The notes under the pieces: generated by a model
Seen by the model: the letters and a program-made list of their open reading frames with translations, nothing else
Databases searched by the model: none
What the model was told of the DNA's origin: nothing
In this document: in pieces, positions 22,040 through 34,560 of the stretch
How the letters are laid out: the number at the start of each line of letters is the position of its first letter
Numbering within the stretch: the stretch's first letter is position 1
Program-made: the position numbers and the translations under genes
Origin: Gnetum montanum
Lineage: Eukaryota; Streptophyta; Gnetopsida; Gnetales; Gnetaceae
Assembly: GCA_015680685.1 (NCBI GenBank)
Contig: MNCI01015670.1
Span: 374,486-438,485, forward strand
DNA length: 64,000 nt
Direction of reading: 5' to 3'

Positions 22040-24428
22040 GTGGTTGTTGGAACCAATAGCAAGTTGAGAGTTAACAACCCTTGTGGCATTACGTTGCTAT
22101 GATTGGGTAGGGATTTCACCCTGCATAGCTAGAGTAGGTGTTAGTGGAGCTATTGGTGGAAGAGATGCAGCTAGATGAGAAGGATGATATGCTTGTGGAA
22201 TATCACCCCTAGAAGAGGGAGTCCCATAATACTTGCGAGCTTGGTAGTGAGGTTGAGGAGTAATGTGACCAATAGAGTCACATGGGCAGATTGGCTACTA
22301 CACATAATATCTATACAGGTCAGGTTGCCTGTAAGGATACTGTTACCTTAGTGGTGGCAGTCCCCATGATTGTGGGTGCTACCACTATTGATATTGCTCA
22401 ATGGTGGAGTTCCACTTGGATAATACGTTAAGGGTTGATGGAACTGTCTTGGGTTACCTTGGGGGTAAGGTAACCTTTGGGGTGCTTGTTGTTTGTTCAA
22501 TCGTGGATTGATTGCATACACCCTAGACTCTTATAGATGTGAGATTACAGGGAAACATCTCTTAGGATGATCATATTGACATATTTCACATCCACTATCA
22601 TTGTCTATTTCCAACTCCACAACCTCTTCAATGATGGTAACTTTGTCCTTACCCTTGCTACGTGTATGTTCAGCTTCTTTCTTTTTTCTTTTTTCTCGAT
22701 CACTACCTTGCTCTCTAGACTCCTCTACTATTTTAAGAACATATTGAAATCTATTATCTAGGGAATCCCACATTTGGTCTACCTTTGACGATACTTCTGA
22801 TGTCAACTTTTGAATAGTCAAATTTTTCCTATTCATCATCTTTTCGAGTGGTGACTCTTCTTCATCCTCACAAAATCTTACTTCCCTCTTCTAGAGGGAA
22901 GGATCTTGGTTATACTCTTCTTCACTTTCTCTCTTCTATAGCTCACCTTCTTCCTTAGCAACTTGCTCCAATAGTCTTTGAATTTGATGGGGCCTAAGCT
23001 CGGATAGTCTTCCTTAGGCATAAGTCCCAAGGGTTCTTTTTGTTTCATGCCTAAGCCCATCCATGAGATGGTGCAGTTGATCCCTTTGTGAATAACCATG
23101 GCTAGGACAATGACGTAACAGTGCATAGTATTGGCCCATGGTAGCATCCAAGGGTTCATGTCCTCCTTATTTCTAGCCTTGGATTTTCTTTCACAGGTTG
23201 GACACTCGGGAGTACGTTTGGTACTTATCATTGAATAATTCTAATATAGTACTTCATCTACAAATAGATTCCAGTTCTAAGGATCGGTATCAGCTTTCTA
23301 CTTCTTTAACTAGTGTCTACGGGAACAACTTAAGTTTTTTCCATTCATTCTCTATGTTTTGTAAGGCACACACATCATGGAATGCTTGTAAATGATTTTG
23401 AGGATCAGCATTTTATCCCCCTTCAAATCATGGGATATTGTTCATATCTAATCTCTTGATCCTACTATATTTTTGGTGCCTTGTTGAAATTCTAACAACC
23501 TTAGTTATTCTAACATACTTTGAATAGGGAGTAGGGGTTCATCGTGATTGTCTCATCCATGGCATCTATGATACCTACGTTGTTCCCTACTCTCCCTTCT
23601 TCTATGTCGTGACTCTCTAGAGTGCCCTCGTCCCCTTTCTTAGCTATTTCATCTATGACTTCCACTTTGCCTACCTTTATCCCCATGGTATTTTTCTTTA
23701 TGACTGCATCTAGATATTGAAGGAGAGGGTGAAGGAGATGATGAAGGTGAAGAAGAAGGGGAACTGTCACCATGACAGTGTCGACTACCTTCTCTTCTAC
23801 GGTCTTGGCCCCAATCGCAATTGTGATCAGAATGTCCACCTTTATCATGAGTTCGTGTCCCTTTTTTAGATCCTTTGTACTCATGGGTATTAGAACCTAG
23901 GTTATGAATAGTGGAATGAAGGTTCTGATACACAACCCCTTAACCAAAGTCAAGGGGAGGAACATCGTTATGTGGGAGACTACCTGAGGTAGGTTCACCA
24001 CCCTTATTTTCGCTTAAGATATGTGGGACATCCTGGGACCACTTACTCTTCAAAGACTTATGATGTCTCTCCTGTTGCAAGTTCCTTTCACGTTGTGCCT
24101 CTATGGGACAGTATTCTCTCAAGTCATGGTCTTGCACAACGTATTCTGTGTGTAAGTGCGACATGCCAATTCGTGTGAGAGCACAAAGAAGCATGCTTAG
24201 GACTGAACGATCGGGAGGTAACACTATGTTACCCTCTAATTCTCGCCAATGCAATTGTTCATCTTGATGGATGATAAAGGTAAAGTCTAGTATATACTCA
24301 TTAGGATGAATATATACCACTCGAACTTGTTGAGGGACTAACGGATCAACGTCATGTGTATTACGCCATCAATTTTTTCCTGTTTTAGACCTAGGTGGTG
24401 AGGCGCTTTCATATGAAGAAGGAGACAT
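22040..24428 (-). pseudogene. Gag of the minus-strand Athila-like element
   Basis: The ATG at 24428 opens MSPSSYESASPPRSKTG about 120 bp after the primer site. A long acidic/basic low-complexity part follows (SPSSSPSSSPSPSPS near 23720). The capsid-like core is around 23500-23050, where GQYYALLRHCPSHGYSQ and HHLMDGLRHETKRTLGTYA can be read and align with the gag at 31700. A cysteine-histidine knuckle, CEICQYDHPKRC, is at about 22590; the same position in related copies reads VCKYEHPKECC and CGLCIYDD. The tail is Pro/Tyr/Gly-rich. Stops at 24369, 23940 and others break it. Confidence 0.75.
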
Positions 24429-24545
24429 ACTTTTCTATTCAATGTGTAATGTATTCTTGTTTATTAATTTCTCAATCAATCCTAAGGGTTTGTTCTAATT
24501 ATGTGAATGATTTCCTATGTTCTAATTAGCACACAAACAACTAAG

Positions 24546-24563
24546 TCCTCAGCAACGACACCA
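24546..24563 (-). other. Primer binding site, tRNA-Asp type
   Basis: Read on the minus strand TGGTGTCGTTGCTGAGGA starts one base after the 5' LTR. It differs from the usual TGGCGCCGTTGCCGGGGA only by C-to-T and G-to-A changes. This fixes transcription direction as minus. Confidence 0.9.
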
Positions 24564-25348
24564 ATGTTGAGTGGTGAGGTACCCCTACGCTCAAGCATAT
24601 GAATACAAGTGTTTCATGCATGATCTGGTCAAATTCCAAGGACTAAGTGCCTATGTGCATTTGTAGAATAAGGATGGGTTGGTTGATCATTGTCTTTCCA
24701 AACTTATTTGTATGTCATGATTGTATGGTTAAGTAAGCTTGAGGCATATGATTTTTATAGCTTTTATGTTTTTATGTCCTACGATAATAGGGAAAGAGAG
24801 AGATAACTAAGTGACTAATTTAACTTAACTACTGATTAACTAGGCTTTAACTAATCCTAACACTAGTATCCGTTCTCACTTTCTGTACACATCCTGAACT
24901 AGTGCAACACTATTGGGATTACCAAATGCTAATTGTTATTGGGTTACCAGGTGTTACATGCATGCTTGAAGTGATCATACTGAGTGTATTTTAATGATTT
25001 TCTTAATTGATCAAAATGAGTTGCTATGCTAATAACATAAATGTAAAGTACATAAAATAAAATAAAATAAAATAAATGCATAAGAAAATAAAATAAAAGA
25101 AATGAGTAAGAAAACAAATCTCAAGTGCTGCAAAGATGAATCAAAGACCTCATCTTTATTGCTATACACAAGGTGTGCTCATGTACACAATGCTTGAATA
25201 AAGATCCATCCACACTTCGACCTCCTACTTTGGGCACTTGGAAAATACTCTACAAGAGTTTTGCTACTTAACTGCTACAAGACTTCTTTCCCAGACTTCT
25301 TCTTAACTCCTTCTTCTGAATTATTCCCTATTGTGCACCTGGACACTA

Positions 25349-25356
25349 TATTTATA
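25349..25356 (-). promoter_or_regulatory. LTR TATA box, minus-strand element
   Basis: TATAAATA on the minus strand, conserved in the other LTR at 16122-16115, just downstream of the palindromic repeats. It is the expected RNA polymerase II promoter of the element. Confidence 0.7.
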
Positions 25357-25374
25357 GGCCCAGGAGTGACCTAG

Positions 25375-25530
25375 GAATAACTGCTCTAATAATAATCACT
25401 CTAATAATAACCACTCTAATAATTAGAGTAACTGCTATAATAATTAGAGTAATTTCTCTAATAATAACCACTCTAATAATTAGATTAACTACTCTAATAA
25501 TAACGACTCTAATTATTAGAGTAATGGCTC
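25375..25530 (-). repeat. Palindromic U3 repeats in 5' LTR
   Basis: Multiple tandem copies of CTCTAATAATTAGAG with the spacer TAACTG or TAATAACC. More copies and a slightly longer block than in the 3' LTR, showing repeat number drift since insertion. They create a spurious Ile/Val-rich open frame. Confidence 0.8.
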
Positions 25531-25536
25531 TCATCA

Positions 25537-25541
25537 ATAAC
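25537..25541. repeat. Right target-site duplication ATAAC
   Basis: Matches 15326-15330 exactly. Confidence 0.9.
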
Positions 25542-28500
25542 CAATTAGAGTAGTCTTTCAATGATCATAAGTTTTTTCATGAGTATTACAAACTTGAAAG
25601 TATCATCGTAAGTCAAAGTCAATGGATTGCAATAATAACAAAATAATAACCTAGAAATTGTCTTTGTTGTAAGATGCATCATGATCAAATAAAAAATCCA
25701 AGTAGGAAAAATTAAATTTTAAAATCTTTAAATTTGAAGAATAAGATGTTTAATTTCTAAATGAACAAAGAACTATCTTAAGACTTGAAATAAGGGCATC
25801 AAAATTTGTAATAATTTACCATAGGAAAATCTCAAGACATATAGCCATATAGATAGCATGATATATTAGAATAATAATAAGATCTAAAAATAATTTTAGA
25901 AAGTAGAAGTCTATGCATTTAATGATGAATTGATTTATTTCCCCATGAGAGTTGGCTCAATTGGTGATAGGGGTCTCATAGGTCATGGTCAATGGAACTA
26001 TATCCTACAAAACACAATACAATATAATCATTGAATTATAGAGATGGCATTAATGTGAATTGAAAAGAACATTTCTATATTGTTATGTTCAATAAATGTA
26101 AAAGAAATATATGGTACATATAATACATGAGATACCCATGTTACTACATTGAAAGAAGAGAGAATATTTATAATTTTAAATATATTTTATAAATATGAGA
26201 ATCAAATAAGAAATAACACAAATGCATTGCAATCCCTTCTAAGACAAGTGGTAATGCTCAAACACACACTAATGTGTTGCAATCCTCTAAGGGACAAGTG
26301 CAATGCCCCATAAGATGTAGGAAATGGCTTCTGGTCATTACCTTGATTGCCCAACACCATACCATGTAGTTATGACCTTTTCGATAAGGATGAATTATCA
26401 TGGCTTAATGTGATAAAAAAATATATAAACAATGAAATAATTTAATTAATAAATGTGTATGATAAGTGAGGTTTGTATTTTTAGTATTTTTATAGTTTAA
26501 GGCATTCCAAAAAACATAGGAAAATTCATGAGCTTTTTTCACAATGCCAAATGCTAGACTCTACATTGACCAAATGGTTTTGGGCTACAAAAGCAAGGTA
26601 GCACTTTAACAAATTCTACTTGCACTTGTGAAAGAGATAACTTAAAATACACATAAAAAGGGAAGAAAATTACACTTTACCCAAGGGAGGAGGATCTCTT
26701 CACACAAAATTGAACGCTAAAAACCTAAAAGTTTTAATGAAAATCTAAGCTATCAAAAGTTGTATGTGAAAAGATCAACCCAAGTATTTATAGTTTTTTC
26801 CATGTAATGGTTAAAGATCATTAACCATCAGGTGCAAAAAAAACATTCATCAATGCATCCTAGTAGTTTGAAGCCACCATTCTAATGAGACTTGGGCAAT
26901 AAGGACGATGCAAGGGGTATGTCAATATAGGGGTGTCAATGCATCCTCCTTGCATCTTGCACCAAACTACCAATCGTGGAAAACGTTGAGACTAAAGGAA
27001 ACATGTCCTAAGAACAACAGGAAGCCTAAATGAGGTTGGAAACATTGTAAGAAACTTAAAACATGTACATAACCTAAGACGGTAACATAGGAAGCAAGGA
27101 TGCATGCCTAGGAGATACAAACATCAACTAAACACACTAGAACTACAAACACATGATGCACACAACACTTCATAGTCCAAGGTTTATAATTAGCCTACAA
27201 AATGTCACTAGATGATCCATCAATTAGTTATTCCATTATCTAACAAGTATTCGAAGGCAAAAGATTGGTAGTTCAAATTACACTTGAGACATCTTATTAT
27301 TTTACTTATGTTTAGCATAAGAATTATGTTGGTTATATATCTTAGGGTACATATGGTTAAATAATTTTAGTTTCCAATACTTCTTTGATGAATTCCTTCA
27401 TTCTAATAGTTTTTCTAGTAAAATATATATTTTTTTTCATAAAATAAAATTAATGACCCTTAATTTCTTAAAGAATAAACTGTAATTAATGGCAAGACAT
27501 AGATGCATTAACTCTTCAAAACATTAAGTCATATATATTCTAAAACTTTGATCATACAAATCTTATCATTTATAATTCTAGTGGGATTCTTCTTATTTTC
27601 TTTAGATCTTAGAGAAATTAACTCAAATGCTTTAAAATTATTAAAATTTTATGAAATACTAAATCCAATATCAAATCTTCAATATAGAGGAAAGAATCTA
27701 AAAGAAAAGTCTAATGGTTTCTGAGATGCCTTTTCAAGTTGTCATCCTTATAACCAATTCTAAAAAACCTCTCATCTAAGGTAAGAAAAATGTAAACCCT
27801 TACCCTAATTTAGAAGTATCCTTACAAGTTTTCACTTCTTGCTAATGGCATTCTTATAACAAGAAAAAAGAAAGAATACTCTTTCTAAAGAAAAATGAAT
27901 GCAACAAGCAAAAATAAGAAACAAATTAAAATAAAAGTTTATACCTTTTCTAAGTTGAGCTTACAAATATAAAAGGAATTAATAGTGTAAGAGATAAATT
28001 AATTATTCAACATTCACTAAAAGTTTTATGACTTGAACCTATAACTAAAAATCAACCTCTTTAAGAATTTAATATTTTAACTCCTGAAGGAAGATCATGG
28101 TTATGTTTGTACCATTGAAAAATAATGATAGGATAAAACATCTAAATAGATCATGTTTCATCTAAGTCTAATCATGAAATTCATACGACATCATAACAAA
28201 TCATCTAACTATGTAGAGACATCATGGAATCAAAACATTAATCAAAGAATGATGAAAAACATAAAGAGAATTAAGAGAAGTTCATGAAAGATTTATGAGA
28301 TATGTTATAACCTTTAACTCCTATTGCTTCAAATTCTTACAATAACCTCATCATCATCATCATCCTGGCCTTGTTCCAAAAAAATTGGGTCAATTATATG
28401 AGTTTTTTTTCACTATTCACCTCTATGAATAGCTACATCTTTATTTATTCAAATGGTTACAATAACATGTTTCTTTAAATTATGCTTAAAGGTCTTAATT

Positions 28501-30280
28501 TTAAGTTGGCTCTTCTCTTTTATAAATAGGAAGGTTTATAATTTTTCATTTATTAGAGGAAATGGTGATAATTAAAAATATATTAAAGGAGAAAAGGATT
28601 TAAAAGTGTTGCATCAACATAAAGGATCTTGAGAAAGTTAACCAATAAAAAATAAAAAACCAAGAGGAGCAAGGAAGCACCAAAACCTTAACAAAATCCA
28701 AGTTAACATAAACACTTCAATCTACCTCATGAAGAAACAAGACTAGGCCATGGGAGTCACAAGTGGAATGCTAAGTTCAAAATCTTTGTTCATGAGGAGA
28801 GGACATGTTGTTTGAGGCCACATAGCTATTAGAGGATATGATGGTGAAAATTTGAAATCAAAAAAGATTAATGTATTATTGGATAGTATTGCCATCATGT
28901 TCTAGGATGTTAGAAATGCATCAACCAATTTATAGGAATATGTTAAAGCACCATGAGCATTAAGAGAAAAAATTTTCACTATCATTGGAGCCTTAGAAAG
29001 TTGATATTGATATGCAAAGTTTTGTCAAAGTTCACACTAGAGAGAAACTAGAAATTGTAATGAGAGAAAACTCACATCAAAGAGGAAGTAATAATTTTTG
29101 AACATGCTTCACTATCAAGGATGATGAGTTGTAGCAGAACTCATTGTTTGGAAAGTAACATGGATGAATGTAACTATTTTAGACCAAACGAGTTCTTGGT
29201 GTACCTAGCTTCAAGCTTGTAAATTATGTAGAAGGACATCATGGAAGAATATCATTGTGTTTCATGCATCATTGAGCACTAAGTGTTATGATCACATTTT
29301 CATTATCTTAATTGGAATACACCATAGCAAAGTTAGAAGAGGATAGAGGAGTCAAAGTATTAAAAGCATAGGTGAAAGTCATTCTAGGCTCTATGGAAAC
29401 AAACCAAGTGTGAGGGAAAACCGTAAGAATTGAAACTCATGCTAGAATAGCCATACCTTTAACAACATTAATATGCAAACGTAATAGGACCTTGCAAGCT
29501 ATCAAAAATAAAATAAAATAATTAATGTTAGTGTATAATGCAAGCTATGATTAATCATGAAGATAATGATATAAAGTCATGAATCATTTTATTAGTTTCT
29601 TTTATTTTTTTTAAAATAAATTGATGGGTGGATGTTCTCTTCTTTTGTTCTAATTATTCATCAATTTTCCATATTTAATCCATTTTGACAATGGAAAATG
29701 GCTTTTAATGTCCCCCTAGTATGGCCCTAATCATTTTCTATGAATTCTAGGCTCATTCCATGTTGTAATGCTTTGCATTTGATGCAATACAAATCAGCTA
29801 CAAATTTTTCAAGCTTCCATTTCTCTCTCAACTTTTCATCTTTTTCAAGTTTAAATTCTCAACCACTTTCAAATATTATTATTACCAAGTTTGTTTTAGC
29901 ATCAACTATCTTAATTCCATTAAGTTATAAACATTGTCATCACTCTTCATTATCATCAACATCTTCAAAATTTTCAATTAAGATCATCAATTTGTATCTT
30001 AACAGTTGAATATTTCATCACATAGAAGAACAATAATAATAAATATTTCTACCTCTTAATTCCATCACAAACTCAAGACAAGTTGTTTAATTCTTCATCA
30101 CCAATTGATTAGCTACTTTGGGCATCATCAACAATTCAAATTACATTAAAATTTAAGTTTAGAATTTGCATAAACTCAATTCTTTTTGTCACCATAAACC
30201 AACCATGACTTATGGTATCATTAGTAAATAAACCACAACTCATGGCTAGTTCAATATCGAACTATAAGTTCACCACCTCT
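25542..30280. other. AT-rich region without assignable gene
   Basis: No conserved protein was seen on either strand. The 89-codon frame at 29740 is Ser/Phe-rich and looks like chance. Around 26220-26310 the phrase TGTTGCAATCC...AAGTG repeats twice about 60 bp apart. A block at 27690-27890 is a diverged copy of 63410-63620. The region is the flank of two large insertions and may contain older remnants that I cannot identify. Confidence 0.4.
27690..27890 (-). repeat. Dispersed repeat, probable LINE fragment
   Basis: GAGATGCCTTTTCAAGTTGTCATCCTTATAAC and the following 150 bp align with 63450-63600 despite many differences. The second copy adjoins a recognisable L1-type reverse transcriptase on the minus strand, so this is probably another LINE remnant. 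Nothing coding remains here. Confidence 0.45.
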
Positions 30281-31128
30281 TGATAAATCCAAAAATTTTG
30301 CTGCAATAATATTGTAGTTACAATATTGTATCTACGATGTCATAAATATGTTATTGTATCTTAGCATACGTTATCATATAAAGAATATTGCTGGGTGTGT
30401 GCTAGCCTATATAAGCAACACTTAGGCACATGGATCTACAGAAGATTTGATAGCATAGTAACAAAACTCTTTTATTTTGTTTTCTTGTATTTAGTACTTA
30501 GCAGTATGTGCTTGTAGTGTGATGTTTTGCAATTGAACATAATCTTTGTTTGAGTGTGATGTACTTAGATGCATTGCATGCATGACAATAAAGATCAAGA
30601 TTACTCTACATCATTGTAGTAACACTTAGTTTTAATTCTGTTTCCAATTAGTCTACTATTTACTATTTTCATAGTTAATGTTTACCATTATTTGTAATTT
30701 ACTTTTAATGGCATTAAGTGGAATGAGTACAATTGGTCTCGAGGATGTAATTGTAACCACTTGGTAATTCAATAGTATTATCACCTAGTACACCCAACAG
30801 TGTGGTACTTGCTAATCCCAGTAGTAGTTTCACAAAGTCCAGGGTATGATTGAAAGATCAGGACCAACTGCTCATCGCATATGCTAGTTTAGATTTGTTT
30901 TACTATCACTTAGATTTAGAAACCTTTACTTTCACTTCATGTCTACTAGGAGTCCATTCATTAATTTAACATCAATATCATATACCTCACCATGAGTTAA
31001 ACCATACACATTGATTTTACTAACTCACATGGGAGGACAACGATCATGAATGCTAATCAGTTATTGGTATAATCACATTGCCTTGTTTGCGGAGTTTGAC
31101 CAGGATTATGCATGAACACTTGCTATCT
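30281..31128 (+). repeat. 5' LTR of ORF3 element copy 1
   Basis: Begins TGATAAATCCAAAAATTTTG and aligns with 40896-41721. The last ~36 bp, found in the 3' LTR, are missing together with the primer site. U3 carries palindromic TACAATATTGTA and TACGATG words; a TATATAAG box is at 30408-30415. Confidence 0.9.
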
Positions 31129-32640
31129 CCTATCATAATCCTCTAATGATCATGACAAATTTGATAAAGAAAAGAGAAGAGCTCATGGTCATCATGACTG
31201 ATACTCAAGGTATTTTGATTTAGAAGATAAGGAGTATGAAAGAAGAAGGCATAGAGATAGAAGAGAGGATTAAGAGAGGCATGAGCATAGAAGGGGTCAC
31301 TGCTACCACAAAGCCTATGAACTTGATCATGATGATGAACCCCTTACCAACTAGGCACATGAGAGATATTTGAATCAACTGGCCAGATATGTATAACATG
31401 CCCCAATTTGAACAAGGTTATAATGCTAATCTTCAACATCACCTACAAGAATTCCATAATGCTTGTTCCCTTCAAAATATAGAGAGTGATTGGTAGAAAT
31501 TAAAACTGTTTCCTAGAATAGTTGTGAGGAAAGTGGAAAGCTAGTACAGTTCACTGGAACCTGATTTCATTTGATGTTAGAGTATCATGATTGAAATATT
31601 TAATGATAAATATCAAACCTATTTACAAGTGTCAAATCTAAGAAAATAAGTCTAGAACTAGAAATAAGGGACTCATAATATTTTTGATGTAGTAATGGAT
31701 AGATATTATTCACTATTACACAGATGCCCAGGCCATGGGTTTTCATCAAAGGAATAGCTAAGGCACATCATAGATGGACTGAGAAGAAAAATAAGATAGA
31801 CCCTTGGGATTTATGCCTAAGGAAGACTATTAGAATTAACCATCCACTAGATTCAAATACTTATTGATCAAATGATAAAAGAAGAAGGAGAACTTAGAAA
31901 AGGAGAATTAGCTAAAGAATACAATAGGGATCCATCCATTAGGAAAAGAGATGTATGAGCTTGTGAAACCCAAGAAGAAGAAACCTTGGACCAAGTCATC
32001 AGGAAAGAGATGCTACCAATTTAGAAATATTTTGCTGATGTAGCAAAATAAGTAGCGAAAATGTGGGATTTGGTGAATGAACAATGTATAATAATAGTAA
32101 AGATTATGGAGGAGAAAGTAGAACAAGCACTTAGTAGATGAAGAGACAAAAAGAAGAAGAGGGAATTTGAAAAAAAGGGAAAAGTTGCTTTAGTAGCTGG
32201 GCACTCAGACACCAACTCCATAGATGATGAAGTTTGCACTGTGTGCAAGTATGAACATCCTAAGGAATGTTGTCTAATCATGGTACATTTGCAAAAAACT
32301 AGGGCATATGCACTTAACCCATGATTTGTTCAAAATCAAATGCCCAAACAATTACCTTATCCTCAAGGTAACTATATACAACAACCTCAACCCAATGTAC
32401 TATCCTAGTGGGGACTTTTCTATAGCCATAGGAGTAGTACCATCGACAGTGGAAGTAATCACAATCATGGGCCATGCCACCACCATGCCAATGGTATCCA
32501 TATCGATAACCTAATCTTAATGGATACTATGTCCATCATCTAGTCTTGCTTGATCATGTAGCTATTCAAAGCCCATAGTACTATTTAGTAGAATACCACT
32601 AATTGACATCACCAAGGATTGATTTAGCAGAGCACCATGA
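31129..32640 (+). pseudogene. Gag of ORF3 element copy 1
   Basis: The capsid-like core can be read at 31440-31830: FHNACSLQNIESDW, FNDKYQTYLQVSNLRK, then RYYSLLHRCPGHGFSSKE and IIDGLRRKIR. These align with the gags at 24428 (minus) and 50453. A Cys/His knuckle VCTVCKYEHPKECC is at about 32233-32275. The tail to about 32640 is rich in Pro, Tyr and Gln. The start is lost with the LTR end. Stops, mostly TAG, occur every 20-40 codons. Confidence 0.75.
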
Positions 32641-32989
32641 ATGCTAATCTTGGAATTCATGATTTATCCTTGGAAAGTTCCAAGGAATATGAAGCTAGAA
32701 TTATACATAGATGAAGGGTTACATGTATCGCATACAGTGATCATGAAAGAAATTATGTACAAAGAATTTGGGCTATCATAAAAAAGAGACTAAGGCATGC
32801 AATCAATGCATAGAAACAAGCTGTGTGCAAAAGTGCCTGTATGCAGTAGCCACCCAATAAGAGGGAACCCAATGGTTGATTACCAGTGAAGAAAATCAAT
32901 CTGATAAGTACATGAAACTAGAAGAGTAGATCACTAATACCTACATTATAGAAATAGATAAGTTGGAACAACTAAGGAAAATACACTCT

Positions 32990-34560
32990 TATGCTTAGAA
33001 CATTTAGGAGGAATAAATAGATTGGGAACACTTGGAAATCCCAGACACAATGGAACTAGAATTGTTGGAATTGAAAGCCCTACCGGAAACATTAGAATAT
33101 GAATTTTTGAATAAAAAGATGAGGGTAATTATCAATGGCAACCTAGATAAGTAACACAAATGGAAACTACTAGAAGTACTCAATAGATGGCCTATAGCAT
33201 TCACTTGGTCTTATGATGAGATTGCAAGAATTGATCCATGAATTTGCCAACACTGGATCTACACGGATCCTATAGTTAAATCGAAACATCAACCTCAACA
33301 AAGACTTAATCCTAAACTCAAGGAGGTAGTTAACTAAGAATTAAAAAATTTGCTAAAGGCAAAATTCATTTATCCAATTACAAATAGTGAATGTGTAAGT
33401 CCTTTGGTGATAGTTCCAAAGAAAGGAGGAAAATGGAACATCCACATTGACTTCTAGTTATTGAATTCAACCACATTTAAGGATCATTTTTCATTTCCAT
33501 TTATTGATCATTTTTTAAATGCAATTTTGGGATGAGTACTACAATTTTTTGGATGGGTACAACAAATACAATCAAATTTAAATTGCACTAGGACCAAGAG
33601 AAAACCACGTTCACTAGTCCATGGGGAACGTTTGCTTATAGATAGATGACTTTTGGTCTATGTAATGCACCAAAAATATTCCAAAGACTAGTTTTAAGTA
33701 TATTCCAAAAGTAGATAGGTAATGGTATTGAATTTTTCATGGATGATTTCTCCACATATGGGCTAGATTTCAAAAAAGCCCTAGACTAGTTGGAACAAGT
33801 ACATAAAAGATGTGTTGAAGCTAATTTGAAGCTCAATTAGTAGAAGAGCCATCTAATGGTCTAGAAAGATATAATACTAGGACAAAAAATTTTCCAAAGG
33901 GGTATAGAGGTAGATCCAAAAAAATTAGAGTAATCCAAAACATCACTCAAAAGCCACAAATAGTAAAAGATGTGAGATCTTTTTGGGATCATATGAGATA
34001 CTATAGAAGATTTATTAAAAACTTCCTAAAAATAGCCAAATCATTGGTAGAACTCAGAAAGAAGAATGCACCTTTTAAGTTGACTGGGTCATGTGAAAAG
34101 GCATTTGAAACTTTGAAGTAGAAGCTAGTTGAGACACCAATCCTCCAAGCTCCGAATTGGTCAAGGACTTTTCATATCATGACTGATGCCTCTAACTATG
34201 CACTTGGTGCAATACTAACATAACTTGATGATCAAAAGAGACTTTACTACATACACCATGTTGGTAGGAGCATCGTTGGAGCATAATGAAACTACATCAA
34301 AATTGAAAATTAAACTACGTTATGTGCTCAGTTACCAGATCTATGTCCACACACATCATGGTGCCATCTATTTTTTAATGAACAAGCCAACAGTTAGTCC
34401 TAGAGTGATAAGATGGCTTGTGATTCTTCAAGAGTTTAACATCATAATGATTGATAAAAAAGGAATAGAAAATGTTGTAGTTGATCATTTATCAAGGTTA
34501 AAATGGGATGTAGACAATCGACTAGAGTCATTATTAGATCAATTTCTTGATGAGGACCTC
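32990..34560 (+). pseudogene. Reverse transcriptase and RNase H, copy 1
   Basis: The linker LELKALPETLEYEF and KSKHQPQQRLNPKLKEV lead into reverse transcriptase with FIYPITNSECVSPLVIVPKK, TFKDHF and GIEFFMDDFSTYG (about 33730), where the catalytic Asp pair is intact. RNase H shows HIMTDASNYALGAIL at 34170, a frameshifted middle, then HTHHGAIYFLMNKP and GIENVVVDHLSRLKW at 34340-34500. The protease that should precede is missing: the gag tail passes directly into the region after it at about 32640-32700. Confidence 0.85.

Larger units (their letters stand above)
15331..25536 (-). mobile_element. Complete Athila-like Ty3/gypsy element, minus strand
   Basis: Two LTRs (951 and 972 bp), perfect target duplications, a tRNA-Asp-type primer site, a G-rich plus-strand primer, and gag, protease, reverse transcriptase, RNase H and integrase in order on the minus strand define a full 10.2-kb element. 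Wording in reverse transcriptase (DHFPLPFVDQ, FGFCNAPTTFQ) and the primer type point to Athila. It has a ~2-kb non-coding stretch after pol but no ORF3. The LTRs differ at roughly one site in ten in the stretch compared by eye, so insertion is old. Confidence 0.92.
24565..25536 (-). repeat. 5' LTR of the minus-strand Athila-like element
   Basis: Aligns with 15331-16281. A TATAAATA box lies at 25356-25349 on the minus strand. Palindromic CTCTAATAATTAGAG repeats fill 25375-25530, upstream of that box. Differences from the other LTR are mostly transitions. Confidence 0.92.

Noticed and set aside
23649-23933. Ser/Pro-rich open frame on the minus strand
   Set aside because: It overlaps the gag low-complexity region and is either gag itself or an overlapping shadow frame; not counted as a separate gene.
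25352-25561. Ile/Val-repeat open frame on the minus strand
   Set aside because: It is the translation of the palindromic LTR repeats, not a gene.
29740-30009. 89-codon open frame
   Set aside because: Ser/Phe/Asn-rich with no motif, in AT-rich DNA with no conserved neighbour; probably chance.
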